A DNA stretch of 64,000 bases from Strigamia acuminata (GCA_949358305.1 OX442317.1:14760491-14824490), one strand, 5' to 3'. Positions 20,301-30,356 are shown, counted from the stretch's first letter. Translations and numbers: made by a program. The notes: generated by a model from the letters alone, not told the origin.

Positions 20301-22309
20301 CAACAATTGAAAAAATTCCGAATACAAAGCGAGAAGTTGTTTCATTAATGGCTTCCATATTCGATCCAATGGGACTCATCGCTCCTGTTGTGCTTCAAAT
20401 GAAACTGCTAGTTCAAGCAATCTGGATTAGGACAAAAAACTGGGATGAAAAGATTCTTGACTCAGAGAAAAAAGAAGTCGAAGAGTGGAGTCAAGACATA
20501 CAAAAGTTGAAAGAATTGAAAGTACAACGTTGGCTGCAGACTTATTCCGGTCAAGACATCACTTTGGAAGTTTTCTGTGACGCAAGCACAAAGGCATTTG
20601 GCTGTTCAATTTTTGTCGTCAATCTGGAGGGCAAAAGAACTTTATTGTTGAGTAAATGTCGCATTGCGCCGACGAAAAAAGTGACTCTACCTCGACTTGA
20701 ATTAACTGCAGCAGTGGTTGGAGTGCGAATGACCAAGTACCTGTTAGAAAACTTTCTTCCCGGTTACCCGGTCACTGAAGTGAAATACTACTCGGACTCC
20801 ACCATAACTCTAGCCTGGATAAATTCGGACAAGAACGTATGGAAACCATACGTCTCAAACCGTGTTCAAGAAATTGTTTCTTCGACTAAGCCCGAACAAT
20901 GGTCTCACGTACCAACAGAATTTAACCCAGCCGATTTATTGACTCGACCACATAACTCAAAAACATTGATGCAAAATAAACTGTGGTGGTTTGGAGTTGA
21001 TGTCTCGAAACTGGAAAAAAGAGATATTATACAAGAGGATCTTCCAGAAGAAGAACGAAAAATCGTTGTGATGACAATTCAAGTGACAGAAAGCTTTATT
21101 GGTCGATTCTTCAAACGATTCCGAAATTACAACCGACTTTTGAGAGTTTTCTCATACATTTTGCGATGGAAAAACAAACTTTTGCGCGGTGAGCCTCTCT
21201 CGCCACTCGAGTTAGAGGACAACCAATTGAAGATCTTGCAATTTTCCCAGAAATTACATTTTTCTGAGGAGATTGATGATGTGAAAAACAAAAGAGAACT
21301 GTCTAAACATTCCACCCTACGAAATTTCGAGCTTTTCGTTGACGAGGACGGATTACTTCGACTTCGTAGCCGCTTGAAAAAATCTTTATTGACATTTGAT
21401 GAGGTTTATCCAATTATTTTGCATTATGACAGTTGGATAACAAGACTGTTAATTAAGAAAGTACATCTGGAGTTGCTTCACGGTGACATAAGCGAAACCT
21501 TGTATCACCTACGCGAACGATTTTGGATTATTAGAGGAAGAAGAACAATTCAGACAGTTATTCGAGAATGTGAGATTTGCAGACGAGGAAAACTTGCACG
21601 CAACAACCCTTCAACGGGTGACCTTCCTGCTGAACGTGTGACACCAGCGGCGCCATTCCAAAACACAGGAGTGGACCACTTGGGTCCCATTTATGTCGGC
21701 AGCAACAAGAAGGAAAAGAAAAAAGTTTACATCTTGCTTTTCACGTGTATGGTGACCCGTTCCATACATTTAGAAGTATCAGAGGACCTTTCTGTGCCAA
21801 AGTTTTTGCTTGCAATGAGAAGATTTGGGGCACGCCACGGATACCCCGGGAAGATTTTCTCTGACAACAGTAAGACATTTGAGCGCGGAAGCCTCGAATT
21901 ACAATCATGGGGGAAACTCATAGGTCATTCAGATGTGCAAACATTCCTATCCGAAAAGAGAGTGCTTTGGACTTTCATCCCACCGCTGTCTCCATGGATG
22001 GGCGGAGCGTGGGAGCGCTTAGTCCGCTCAGTAAAGGATAAACTTCGAAAAACTTTGTTGCGCAGCACTGTAGACTTGGAAACTCTCCAAACATTGGCCT
22101 TGGAAATTAGTTCAGTGCTAAATTCACGACCCTTAAGTTACGTCCCAGACAGTGTAGATGGTGGTAGAATTTTGGCACCTGAAAACTTTCTAACAGGAGG
22201 CATGCCAAAATACGTAATAAACAAACAACTGAGTGCAATTAAAAAATCAGATTTGCGAAAACTAGACATTAAACGACGCCAATTTATTTGGGAGTTCTGG
22301 AAAATTTGA
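17321..22309 (+). CDS. Gag-Pol polyprotein of B (ends at an in-frame TGA)
   Basis: The ATG at 17321 gives MAEPTMRDLLTEDQIE, which aligns with the chosen A2 start. Order: gag core (DUF1759-like, about residues 130-330), three zinc knuckles from Cys370 to about 435, aspartic protease with D-P-G at Asp488, RT with FMDD at Asp913/Asp914, RNase H from Asp1087, integrase zinc domain, and integrase triad Asp1452, Asp1515, Glu1565 (D-x62-D-x49-E). The frame stops at TGA 22307-22309, where A1 and A2 have a Trp codon; the same frame then stays open to 22561. All catalytic residues precede the stop; only the C-terminal domain is lost. It could be a disabling point mutation or, less likely, a readthrough site. 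Confidence 0.95.
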   Translation: MAEPTMRDLLTEDQIEVQQQRWESQVTAMNHLLSISEKTADPGELEALVQTATPKETRIVGALNDLQEYSDHGYYLECIDKLETMQARVDLLRTRYEISKRSLPTLGGRLNTSTSSNQNTTLNATATFRKNSKLPKLDSVKFDGDILKYRTFKSNFETSVHKDPDLSNVEKLQYLQTMCTGEAAILISTFPLIEESYDLAREELERHFGDEDAQQTALIKSIRELKAVSSVYPTKAIKTNLTKISATIRLLEQLKIPIQTSGAFLLPDIISKFPTSMALRFYQVHGIQNKNIVTLLNFFVNEVAMAERTENVSEKSKKDKNEKSDVEKTKVKGSMTTCATTQEAKQSTSAKTKSEPKSESKNTPFKTSKCIFCDDEHLNGSCKKDFEINAKIEIVKKNRLCFNCFRTGHRVGDCKVKFSCKHCGGRHHSTICKKSEVKNSTNAAEKPKEPQVTTHVSCAISTTLQLMIFTADLKTKSGGTHSIRGMIDPGSHRSFITKEFVERLKLKKCGSVSATTQRFNDSSPAATDYDVFNVTLQSKNDTQDLKLSMLSVENLPRVQGILNSSIIDKVKKLNLELAEDLPAKTSQIDVLLGVDVWWKVVKDGKKKVNADLGLINTIFGWVLSGAAGNINLFEDEEELTTCCNTCDLNIQEKLDKLWNLEAIGINAGEKDSDFIRDRFESTTRRLDDGRYEVMLPFNGQEVDLESNWELAMNQLANTLKRIDANEDYKKRYDESMWQYIHENHAEEVPKEERFLKKGTYNIPHHPVIKEDRDTTKFRVVFNASSSKKGKRSLNDCLFPGPSLNPDLILVIVRFRLYCIPIIADIKQAFLQVMINPTQTNFLRFLWVARDYFKEPYSWQNLWNNLMVLRMIVVPFGVISSPFLLCATIRKQAKQFEKTHAKEVDALDDGIFMDDLTSGGDFTADTTSHCEKLKMILDDGKLPLVKWATSSKDVFNNLKKEGFHMRGEEFSDLGIIKMLGILWNTAEDVMMFNIPTIEKIPNTKREVVSLMASIFDPMGLIAPVVLQMKLLVQAIWIRTKNWDEKILDSEKKEVEEWSQDIQKLKELKVQRWLQTYSGQDITLEVFCDASTKAFGCSIFVVNLEGKRTLLLSKCRIAPTKKVTLPRLELTAAVVGVRMTKYLLENFLPGYPVTEVKYYSDSTITLAWINSDKNVWKPYVSNRVQEIVSSTKPEQWSHVPTEFNPADLLTRPHNSKTLMQNKLWWFGVDVSKLEKRDIIQEDLPEEERKIVVMTIQVTESFIGRFFKRFRNYNRLLRVFSYILRWKNKLLRGEPLSPLELEDNQLKILQFSQKLHFSEEIDDVKNKRELSKHSTLRNFELFVDEDGLLRLRSRLKKSLLTFDEVYPIILHYDSWITRLLIKKVHLELLHGDISETLYHLRERFWIIRGRRTIQTVIRECEICRRGKLARNNPSTGDLPAERVTPAAPFQNTGVDHLGPIYVGSNKKEKKKVYILLFTCMVTRSIHLEVSEDLSVPKFLLAMRRFGARHGYPGKIFSDNSKTFERGSLELQSWGKLIGHSDVQTFLSEKRVLWTFIPPLSPWMGGAWERLVRSVKDKLRKTLLRSTVDLETLQTLALEISSVLNSRPLSYVPDSVDGGRILAPENFLTGGMPKYVINKQLSAIKKSDLRKLDIKRRQFIWEFWKI

Positions 22310-22561
22310 AAAAAAAGTTACCTCATGCAATTGAGGAATTTTTATGAATCCAAAGGTGATAAGTTCTTCAAAAACCCTAAAGTAGACCAAATAGTGCTTC
22401 TAGAAAAAATGGGTACTAACCCATATTTTTGGCCACTTGCCAGGATAAAAGAAATTTTTCCCGGTGAGGATGGTCAAATCCGTGTGATAAAAGTTGTGCT
22501 ACCCGATGGACGTGAGTTAAAAAGGTCAGTCAAGCATGTGAGAGCCCTAGAACTTGAGTGA
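22310..22561 (+). pseudogene. C-terminal tail of B gag-pol after the TGA
   Basis: In frame with the upstream ORF. It encodes the last 83 residues, matching the A2 DUF5641-like tail (YFWPLARIK, DGRELKRSVKHVRALEL), then a TGA at 22559-22561. The close match shows that the stop at 22307 is recent. The region would be untranslated without readthrough. Confidence 0.85.
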
Positions 22562-22621
22562 TTCTTCTTTTGTGAATTTTTTGTGTGGTTCTCCTTCTCT
22601 GTCCTTTCGCCGGCAATTCGT
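22562..22621 (+). other. Pyrimidine-rich pre-LTR junction of B
   Basis: 60 bases, T- and C-rich, ending GCCGGCAATTCGT just before TGTTGC. Same design as A1 and A2; no sense-strand polypurine tract. Confidence 0.6.
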
Positions 22622-22848
22622 TGTTGCAAACAACGTGGAAATATTTTGGAAATTGCATTTATTACTGTGTTTTATGTCATAATAAATATTCATAGTGTAA
22701 TTGAGTTTTTGCCTAATATTTTCATTTATTGCTTTTCAGGTTTTATCTTATTAAAACATTTTCTAGTGTTTTCAGTAATTTTAGTGTCTTTTGTGTTGAT
22801 ATTGCATTTTTATTTACTGTTATTTCAAGTGTTTTCTATGCTTTGTGT
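22622..22848 (+). repeat. 3' LTR of B, first 227 bp
   Basis: Identical by eye to 14874-15100. Cut after CTTTGTGT by insertion of A2; continues at 31650. Confidence 0.95.
22845..22848. repeat. Target site duplication of A2, left copy (GTGT)
   Basis: GTGT occurs once in the intact B 5' LTR (CTTTGTGTCATAT) and on both sides of A2 here (22845-22848 and 31646-31649). Confidence 0.93.
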
Positions 22849-24137
22849 TGTTGCGGTCAGTCAACAGGAACAGAGAAGAACTGAGATGTGGCGATTCGAA
22901 ACTCCCGCCAACAAACTCAAACGATCGTATAGTGAAATTCGTACGTATACCGTGTTGAAATGCACTTGATTCGCCTCAAAATCTCCTGTTACATGAAGGT
23001 TTAACTGTTGGAAACACTTTTGCATGGTATCCAAGTGTTTGCTGATCCATTGGCCAGTCTGGGAAAAATGGTTTTCTACTCAGGACACATTGGAAATGGG
23101 TCAAAAGCAGAAAAGGTAAGAGTTAACATTAACACGACTATTTTAATCAAATATAAAATGGCAACTGAATAATTACACATTATAATAGGATGGCACACGC
23201 CAAACCAATTGTCGGCAATTTACAATAAAGAAATACTCCGTTGCCATGGAAACGGAGGAAATGCAATTTCAAGCAAAGACAACAAATTACGAGAAATGTA
23301 TTAAAAATAATGTGTAATAGCTCAAAATGAGCACAAAAAACTCAGGAATAATAAAGTCTATCGTAACAACAAAATTCGTTAATCAAAACAATGAGAAAAC
23401 AGCGAAAACAGTGATCGCTAAGCAGACAATTGGGCCTAACCAATCAAGGACAAGCAAAATGACATAATCATCAAGTTTGAATTTCAACACAAGAAATAAC
23501 TTATGTAAACACTTTGAGATAAGTAAATAAGTTCAGGAAATGTAATTTCCAGCAAACAAGACACGTTTTAATGAAAGAACACTTGAAATCAACCGCAAAC
23601 CGAACGAAACGATCTTGGACGGCAACGCACATGCGGGGTCCGTCACGATCGCTCGTAGCAGAAAAACGGCTGTTCCGGGACGAAATTAGAGTGCACGAAT
23701 CAACAGATCACCCCCAAATTAGTCTAAAACAATGTCAAAAACAATTCTAACCATCAAAATTCCGTCCAAACGGAAGGTTAGAAGTTTGAACAAAAAACCG
23801 AACTAGAACTTGAAATATGACGTCACGTCAATAACACTAGTGAACTGTTTAACGACAAATGCACCAAATTTCACCCGAAATCACACAAATTGAGAAAAAA
23901 TGAATAAAGTAACACAAAATCACGCAATAAACACTAGAAATAAATGCAATAAACAATAGAATATCACATTTCATCAAACATCAGTATCTGAAAGCATTAA
24001 AAACATTTTAATAATGCAAAAATCCTGTAAATAAAAACTGAAATGTTATGCAAAATAAAACACACTTTGGAAACATTTATTCAGACACAAATTGGCAATA
24101 AAAGTAGTTTCTAAATTATTCCACGTTGTTTGCAACA
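22849..24137 (-). repeat. 3' LTR of A2 (1289 bp)
   Basis: Sense strand runs TGTTGC...GCAACA. Contains TGACGTCA at 23818-23825 and the dyad at 23236-23257. I saw no difference from the partner at 30357-31645. Confidence 0.95.
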
Positions 24138-24195
24138 ACGAATTGCCAGCGAGAAAGAGAGAGAAGAGAGATGAGAGAAGTCTGCAAAATACACA
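24138..24195 (-). other. Pyrimidine-rich pre-LTR junction of A2
   Basis: 58 bases, as in A1. The sense strand is a CT run followed by GCTGGCAATTCGT and the LTR. No polypurine tract on the sense strand. Confidence 0.6.
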
Positions 24196-27100
24196 TCAAT
24201 CAAGTTCAAGGGCTCTGATATGCTTTACAGATCGACGCAACTCTCTTCCATCGGGAAGCACAACACTAACGATGCGAATTAGTCCATCATCGCCAGGAAA
24301 AACTTGTTTTATCCTGGCAAGAGGCCAAAAGTAAGGGTTGGTTCCCATCTTTTCAAGAAGAACAATCTGGTCAATTTTGGGGTTTTGAAAAGATTTATCT
24401 CCTTTATTCTCATAAAAGTTTCTTAACTGCATCAAGTAACTGTGTTTCCATATACTCCAAAAATCCCAAATAAACTGTCTTCTTTTCTTGTCGAGTTTTC
24501 GAAGGTCACTTTTCTTGATTGCATTCAAGGTCTTGTTGATCATGTATTTCGGCATACCTCCCGTTAAAAAGTTTTCAGGTGAAAGGATTCTGCCGCCGTC
24601 TATATTTTCGTGTACATACGACAAAGGTCGAGAATTCAACACAGAGCTGATCTCAAGAACTAAGGTTTGTAAAGTTTCTAAATCCACAGTGTGTCTCAAT
24701 AAAGTTTTCCGCAATTTATCCTTGACTGAGCGGACTAGTCTCTCCCAAGCTCCTCCCATCCACGGTGAGAGCGGAGGGATAAATGTCCATACAATCCTTT
24801 TCTCAGACAGAAATGTTTTTATGTCCGAACGGCCAATCAGTTTTCCCCATGACTGAATTTGTGTACTTCCTTTTTCAAAGGTTTTACTGTTGTCCGAGAA
24901 GACTTTTGCTGGACAACCGTAACGAGCACAAAATCGTCTGAATGCCAATAAGAATTTCTCAGTGGATAAATCTTCGGACACTTCGAGATGTAAACTTCGC
25001 GTAACCATACAAGTGAATAATAAAATGTATGTTTTCTTCAATCGTTTTTTGTCCTTTCCCACAAAAATAGGTCCTAAATGATCGATTCCGGTGTGTTGAA
25101 AAGGAGCTGCTGGGGTTACTCTTTCTTTCGGTAATTCTCCAGTAGACGGATTATTTCTTGCAAGTTTAGTCCTTCTGCAAACGGAACATTCTCTTATCAC
25201 AGTCTGAATGGTCCTGCGTCCTCGGAGAACCCAAAATTTCTCACGAATTCGGTAAAGTGTTTCACTCAGATCTCCATGCATGAGATCAAGATGAGTCTTG
25301 CGAATAATTAGTCTAGTTACCCAACTTTCGTTATGCAAAAGAATCGGGTATTTTTCGTCAAATGAAAGCAAAGACAATCTCAGTCTGCTGCGCAAACGTA
25401 AAAGTCCATCCTCATCTAAGAAATATTCGAAATTTTTCAAAGGGGATGATCTCTCAACTTCAGTCTTGTTTTTCACAGCTTCGATCTCTTCTCGAAAATA
25501 GATTTCCTGTGAAAATTGAAGAATCCTAATTTGACTGGATTCCATTTCGCGTTGCGCGAGATCTTCGCCGCGAAAACGATGAGATTTCCAGCGCAAAATG
25601 TACGAAAATACTCTAACTAGACGGTTGAAGTTGCGAAATCTTTTGAAAAATTTGCTCAAAAACGTTTCTTTAACTTGAACATTCATAACCACAATCTTTA
25701 TTTCTTCTTCGGGTAGTTTTTCTTGCACGACCTCGACTTTTTCGATTTTAGAAACGTCCACGCCGTTCCACCAAAGTTTATTTGTCATTAATGTTTTTGC
25801 ATCGTGTGGTCGTGTAAGTAGATCTGCAGGATTGAACTCTGTCGGAATATGTGACCATTGGCTTGCGTCAGACGATGAAACAATTTCCTGAACGCGGTTA
25901 GAAACATAAGGCTTCCACTCATTTTTCTTCGAGTTGATCCAAGCCAAAGTTATGGTAGAATCAGAAAAATAACGAATGGTTTTGATTGGATAACCTGGCA
26001 GAAAGTTATTTGTCAAATACTGACACATTCGTACACCAACGACCGCAGCAGTTAATTCAAGTCTAGGCAAGGTAATCTTTTTTGCAGGGGCTAGTCTACA
26101 TTTGCTGAGTAGCAAAGTTCTTTTTCCTTTGTTGTTGACGATGAAAATTGCACATCCAAAGGCTTTAGTGCTGGCATCACAGAAAACTTCAATACTCAAC
26201 TCTTCATTAGAATAGGTTTCTAACCATCGAGGTACTTTATAGTCTTTTAATTTCTGGATGTCTCGACTCCATTCGTCAATCTCTTGCTTTTCTGAGTCCG
26301 AAATTCTTCCGTCCCAGTTCTTTGTACGTAAACAAATGTCTTGAAGAAGGAGTCTCATTTTCAAAACGACTGGAGAAATGAGTCCCATCGGATCGAAAAT
26401 AGAGGCTACCAAAGAGAGAACTTCACGTCTTGTGTTCGGAATAATGTCCATTTGTGGAATCCTGAACATGAGGACGTCTTCTTGCGTGTCCCATAAAATT
26501 CCAAGCATTTTTATCACTCCCTGTTCACAGAATCCGTCATTTCTCATGTGAAATCCCTTTTCTTTGATGTCATTGAAAACCTTTTCATTGGCTGTCGCCC
26601 ATTTTACAAGTGGGAGTTTCCCATCATCCAAAATCATTTTTAATTCTTCACAATGTTTTGTTGTGTCTGTCGTGTGATCACCTCCAGAAGTTAAATCATC
26701 CATGTATATCCCGGCGTCAAGTGCATCAACTTCTTTCGGATGTGTCTCTTTGTATTGATCAGCTTGTTTCCGAATTGTTGCGCACAGGAGAAAAGGAGAG
26801 GAAATAACTCCAAATGGTACGACTATCATCCTCAAAATCATAATATTATTCCACAAATTTTTCCACGAATAGGGGTTCTTGAAATATTGCCTCGAAACCC
26901 ACAAAAAACGCAGAAAATTCCTATGCGTGGGGTTTATCATCACTTGGAGGAATGCTTGTTTAATATCAGCGATGATTGGAATGCAATACAATCTGAATCT
27001 GACCATCACCAATATCAAATCTGGATTCAAAGATGGTCCAGGAAAAAGGCAGTCATTTAATGAGCGTTTTCCTTTTTTCGCAGACGACGCATTGAATACG

Positions 27101-29448
27101 ACTCTGAATTTCGTTGTTTCCCGGTCCTCTTTGATCACTGGATGATGTGGAATGTTATATATCCCTTTCTTTAGGAACCGTTCTTCAGTTGGAACTTCCT
27201 CAGCGTGGTTTTCTTCAATGTACTGCCAAATTGAGTCGTCATATCGCTTCTTATAATCGTCATTTGAGTCGATTCTCTTCAATGTGTTGGCTAATTGGTT
27301 AAGTGCGAGCTCCCAGTTTGAGTCCAAGTCAGTTTCTTGTCCATTAAAAGGCAGCATCACCTCGTATCTTCCGTCGTCAAGACGTTTTGTCGTGGCTTCA
27401 AATCGATCTCTTGTGAAATCGGATTCCTTTTCACCAGCATTAATCCCAATTGCCTCTAAATTCCAAAGTTTGTCTAATTGTTCATGGATTTCAATGTTGC
27501 AAGTATTACAACATGAAGTCAAATCAGCTTCATCTTCGAATAAATCCGTATTTCCGGCTGCTCCTATAAGCACCCATCCAAATAACGTATTTATGAGTCC
27601 AAGATCGTCGTTGATTTTCTTTTTGCCATCTTTAATGACTTTCCACCAAGCATCAACTCCCAAAAGAATGTCTATTTGAGATGTCTTGGCTGGCAGATCT
27701 TCTGCAAGTTCAAGATTCAGCTTCTTCACCTTTTCTATTACCGATGCATTCAAAATGCCCTGCACTTTCGGCAAATTTTCCACTGAAAGCATTGATAATT
27801 TGAAGTTTTGTGCGTCATTCTTGCTTTGAAGCGTAACGTTGTATACGTCGTAATCAGTGGCAGCAGGCATAGAATCGTTGAACCGTTGTGTGGTCGCAGA
27901 AATACTGCCGCACTTCTTCAGTTTTAGTCGGTTCACCAGTTCAGTTGTAATGAATGACCGATGGCTACCCGGGTCAATCATGCCTCGGATGTGGTGTGAA
28001 CCTCCAGATTTGGTTTTGAGGTCAGCAACAAAAATCATAAGTTGAAGAGAAGTGGATATCGCGCACGAGACGTGTGTGGTCACTTGCGACTCCTTTGGCT
28101 TCTCTGTCGGACTTGGAGAATTGTTCACCTCAGACTTCTTACAAATGGTTGAATGATGTCTTCCGCCACAATGCTTGCAGGAAAACTTCACTTTGCAGTC
28201 ACCAACGCGATGACCTGTTCGAAAACAATTAAAGCAAAGTCTGTTTTTCTTTATCAATTCAATCTTTGCATTGATTTCGAATTCCTTTTTGCAAGAACCG
28301 CTCAAATGGTCTTCTTGACAAAAAATGCACTTGAGTGCCTTGGAATTTGCAGACCTGTTCTCTTGTCTCGACTCTGTCTTCACTTTGGAGCTTGAAGACG
28401 ATTTTGAGTCTTGCGTCGCGGTGCAAGTCGTCATGGATCCTTTAACTTTAGCCTTTTCAACTTCAGACTTTTCCTTCTTTGCTTTTTCAGATGGAGAAAC
28501 AGCTTCAGTGCGTTCTGCCATAGCTACTTCCTTTTGAAAAAAGTCAAGCAAAGTCAAAATGTTCTTGCAAGACAGTCCATGGACTTGGTAAAAACGCAAA
28601 GTCATTGGAGCAGGAAACTTGCTAAGAATGTCCGGCATCAGAAATGCACCAGATGTCCGTACAGGAATCTTCAGTTGCTCAAGAAGTCGTATTGTTGAAG
28701 AAATTTTCGTCAAATTTGCTTTCAACACCTTTGTCGGGTATATGCTTGAAACAGTCTTTAAGTCTCGAATGGATTGGATGAGAGCCGTCTGTTGCGCATC
28801 CTCATCGCCATAGTTACGATCAAGTTCTTCCCGTGCCAAGTCATAGGATTCATCGATCAAAGGAAAGGTGGCAATCAAAGCCGCAGCCTCACCTGTACAC
28901 ATAGTTTGAAGGTATTGTAACTTTTCAACACTGCTCAGATCTGGGTCATTATGAACAGAAGTTTCAAAGTTGCTCTTAAACGTCTTGTATTTGATTATCT
29001 CCCCGTCAAACTTTACAGATTCAAGTTTGGGCAACTTGGAATTCTTGCGGAAAGAAGTCGAAGTATTCAGGGATGTATTTGCACCGGAAACTGTAGACAT
29101 GTTGAGTCTTCCTCCAAGGGTTGGAAGAGACCGCTTTGAAACCTCCCACCTTCTTCGGAGAAGTTCCACTCTCGTTTGTGATGATTCCAGTTTCTCGACA
29201 CTCTCAAGGTAAAACGCATGCTCACAGTAGACTTGAAGCTCGTTCAGGCCATTTACAACGCGTGTCTCTTTCAGATTTGCAGTAAGCAGAAGCGCTTCTA
29301 ACTCTCCTGGATCGCTCGTCTTCTCCGACAAAGACAGCAAGTCGTTGAGAGATGAAAGTTGTGCTTCCCACCTGGTCTCTAGTATTTCAATTTGCTCCAC
29401 AGTGAGTAAATCGCGTTCGGAAGTTTCTGTATCTCTATCTCTCTCCAT
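24196..29448 (-). CDS. Gag-Pol polyprotein of A2 (intact)
   Basis: A frame open from 29517 gives 1773 codons, but I choose the ATG at 29448 (MERDRDTETSERDLLTVEQ, 1750 residues): it aligns with the B start and lies just after a splice-acceptor-like AG, while the upstream 23 codons read through that acceptor. Domains: gag core, zinc knuckles from about residue 374, aspartic protease with D-P-G (Asp492), RT YMDD (Asp917/Asp918), RNase H, integrase zinc domain, DDE triad Asp1456, Asp1519, Glu1569 with the same spacing as B, and a DUF5641-like tail. No stop or shift. Its machinery is the best candidate in this window for moving C and D in trans, because C carries related cis signals. Confidence 0.96.
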   Translation of the reverse strand: MERDRDTETSERDLLTVEQIEILETRWEAQLSSLNDLLSLSEKTSDPGELEALLLTANLKETRVVNGLNELQVYCEHAFYLESVEKLESSQTRVELLRRRWEVSKRSLPTLGGRLNMSTVSGANTSLNTSTSFRKNSKLPKLESVKFDGEIIKYKTFKSNFETSVHNDPDLSSVEKLQYLQTMCTGEAAALIATFPLIDESYDLAREELDRNYGDEDAQQTALIQSIRDLKTVSSIYPTKVLKANLTKISSTIRLLEQLKIPVRTSGAFLMPDILSKFPAPMTLRFYQVHGLSCKNILTLLDFFQKEVAMAERTEAVSPSEKAKKEKSEVEKAKVKGSMTTCTATQDSKSSSSSKVKTESRQENRSANSKALKCIFCQEDHLSGSCKKEFEINAKIELIKKNRLCFNCFRTGHRVGDCKVKFSCKHCGGRHHSTICKKSEVNNSPSPTEKPKESQVTTHVSCAISTSLQLMIFVADLKTKSGGSHHIRGMIDPGSHRSFITTELVNRLKLKKCGSISATTQRFNDSMPAATDYDVYNVTLQSKNDAQNFKLSMLSVENLPKVQGILNASVIEKVKKLNLELAEDLPAKTSQIDILLGVDAWWKVIKDGKKKINDDLGLINTLFGWVLIGAAGNTDLFEDEADLTSCCNTCNIEIHEQLDKLWNLEAIGINAGEKESDFTRDRFEATTKRLDDGRYEVMLPFNGQETDLDSNWELALNQLANTLKRIDSNDDYKKRYDDSIWQYIEENHAEEVPTEERFLKKGIYNIPHHPVIKEDRETTKFRVVFNASSAKKGKRSLNDCLFPGPSLNPDLILVMVRFRLYCIPIIADIKQAFLQVMINPTHRNFLRFLWVSRQYFKNPYSWKNLWNNIMILRMIVVPFGVISSPFLLCATIRKQADQYKETHPKEVDALDAGIYMDDLTSGGDHTTDTTKHCEELKMILDDGKLPLVKWATANEKVFNDIKEKGFHMRNDGFCEQGVIKMLGILWDTQEDVLMFRIPQMDIIPNTRREVLSLVASIFDPMGLISPVVLKMRLLLQDICLRTKNWDGRISDSEKQEIDEWSRDIQKLKDYKVPRWLETYSNEELSIEVFCDASTKAFGCAIFIVNNKGKRTLLLSKCRLAPAKKITLPRLELTAAVVGVRMCQYLTNNFLPGYPIKTIRYFSDSTITLAWINSKKNEWKPYVSNRVQEIVSSSDASQWSHIPTEFNPADLLTRPHDAKTLMTNKLWWNGVDVSKIEKVEVVQEKLPEEEIKIVVMNVQVKETFLSKFFKRFRNFNRLVRVFSYILRWKSHRFRGEDLAQREMESSQIRILQFSQEIYFREEIEAVKNKTEVERSSPLKNFEYFLDEDGLLRLRSRLRLSLLSFDEKYPILLHNESWVTRLIIRKTHLDLMHGDLSETLYRIREKFWVLRGRRTIQTVIRECSVCRRTKLARNNPSTGELPKERVTPAAPFQHTGIDHLGPIFVGKDKKRLKKTYILLFTCMVTRSLHLEVSEDLSTEKFLLAFRRFCARYGCPAKVFSDNSKTFEKGSTQIQSWGKLIGRSDIKTFLSEKRIVWTFIPPLSPWMGGAWERLVRSVKDKLRKTLLRHTVDLETLQTLVLEISSVLNSRPLSYVHENIDGGRILSPENFLTGGMPKYMINKTLNAIKKSDLRKLDKKRRQFIWDFWSIWKHSYLMQLRNFYENKGDKSFQNPKIDQIVLLEKMGTNPYFWPLARIKQVFPGDDGLIRIVSVVLPDGRELRRSVKHIRALELD

Positions 29449-29461
29449 CTCAAATTCACGG

Positions 29462-29485
29462 CTGTAAATTATGAAACAGAAGATA
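29462..29485 (-). promoter_or_regulatory. Candidate 3' splice site before A2 gag
   Basis: The sense strand ends in TAATTTACAG, 13 nt before the ATG. It matches the B site in position and in the following CCG. Donor unknown. Confidence 0.4.
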
Positions 29486-29859
29486 ATATTTTGAAGAACA
29501 AAACACTTCGCTTTCAACTTAAAAAGAATATAACTTAAACTTTATACTTGAAAAGAATAAAATTCACAATCATTCACTTTAAAAGAACAGAATTTTTCAA
29601 AGTTTTCTTGCCCAAACGACAAAAAACCTTGAAAATGCACAAGAATATCGAGTGTTTTAGCAATCAAGGATGCTAAAACAAACGAGCGACCTTGATCACG
29701 TATTAAAAACGTGACTCAAAAAGTCCTACACAAGTTTGAATTATTTCTGCTGTTCGTACGAAACGAATCTTGCTAGAAAATCACTATCAGATTCACGATA
29801 ATAACTGACAGCTCTTGCAATGAGAGACTGACCAGTTTCTAACTCCAAAAAATCTAAAT

Positions 29860-29887
29860 CTCCCCTGGTTAAGCCAGTTATATGGAG
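29860..29887 (-). other. Conserved leader hairpin of A2
   Basis: Sense strand: outer CTCC/GGAG, 5' bulge ATATAA, inner CTGG/CCAG, loop CTTAA, one bulged G. Same architecture as B and C with different inner pairs. It lies 469 bases from the LTR. Confidence 0.7.
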
Positions 29888-30321
29888 ATGCATGCACAAA
29901 ATCAAGAGAACACTTGAGAAATTCACAATAAAATACACTTTCAGTGAATTTTCCCTCAAAACTAGCTTAGGAAACAGCAAAAACAGCTTTGAAATATCCA
30001 ATACAATACCCTCATGCAACCAAAATCTTAAAAATACAAGCACTGAATGCAAAACACAAGAATAAGCAATTATTTCAGGGGCAAATCGGCTTTCCAGCAC
30101 AGCGCGTTGTGTAATCCAAGATGTCGACCGAAGAATCTCGTTGCTTGCACAGAAATGTTCGTGATCGACGCCAAATAAATCCCCGTTGTGGCTGTTGCCA
30201 CGTTGAACGACGACCATTCTAGCAGACGACGACTCACAGACGTAATTTCCGTCAATCGCACCAGACGCACGGTTGAACGTATCAAATGATGAACCGGAAA
30301 AAACTCACAAGAAGCAGACGA

Positions 30322-30341
30322 AATCCTGGTCACGTGCACCA
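30322..30341 (-). other. Primer binding site of A2 (tRNA-His-like)
   Basis: Sense strand TGGTGC, one extra A, then CGTGACCAGGATT. It starts 15 nt from the LTR, as in B. Like B it fits a tRNA-His 3' end with a single inserted base, at a different position. Confidence 0.6.
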
Positions 30342-30356
30342 AAAATTCTTATTCGA

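Larger units (their letters stand above)
29449..30356 (-). other. Untranslated leader of A2
   Basis: 908 bases with primer site, hairpin and acceptor-like site in the same order as in B. A 158-codon frame (30217-29741) has a counterpart in B without frame breaks, but its ATG is absent in B and substitutions are as common at codon positions 1 and 2 as at position 3. Confidence 0.75.

Noticed and set aside
29741-30217. 158-codon ORF in the A2 leader with a protein-level match to part of a 358-codon frame in B (16113-17189)
   Set aside because: Over the stretch I compared codon by codon, differences were more frequent at position 2 than at position 3, the A2 ATG is missing in B, and the frames part at the hairpin. 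This looks like conserved non-coding leader.
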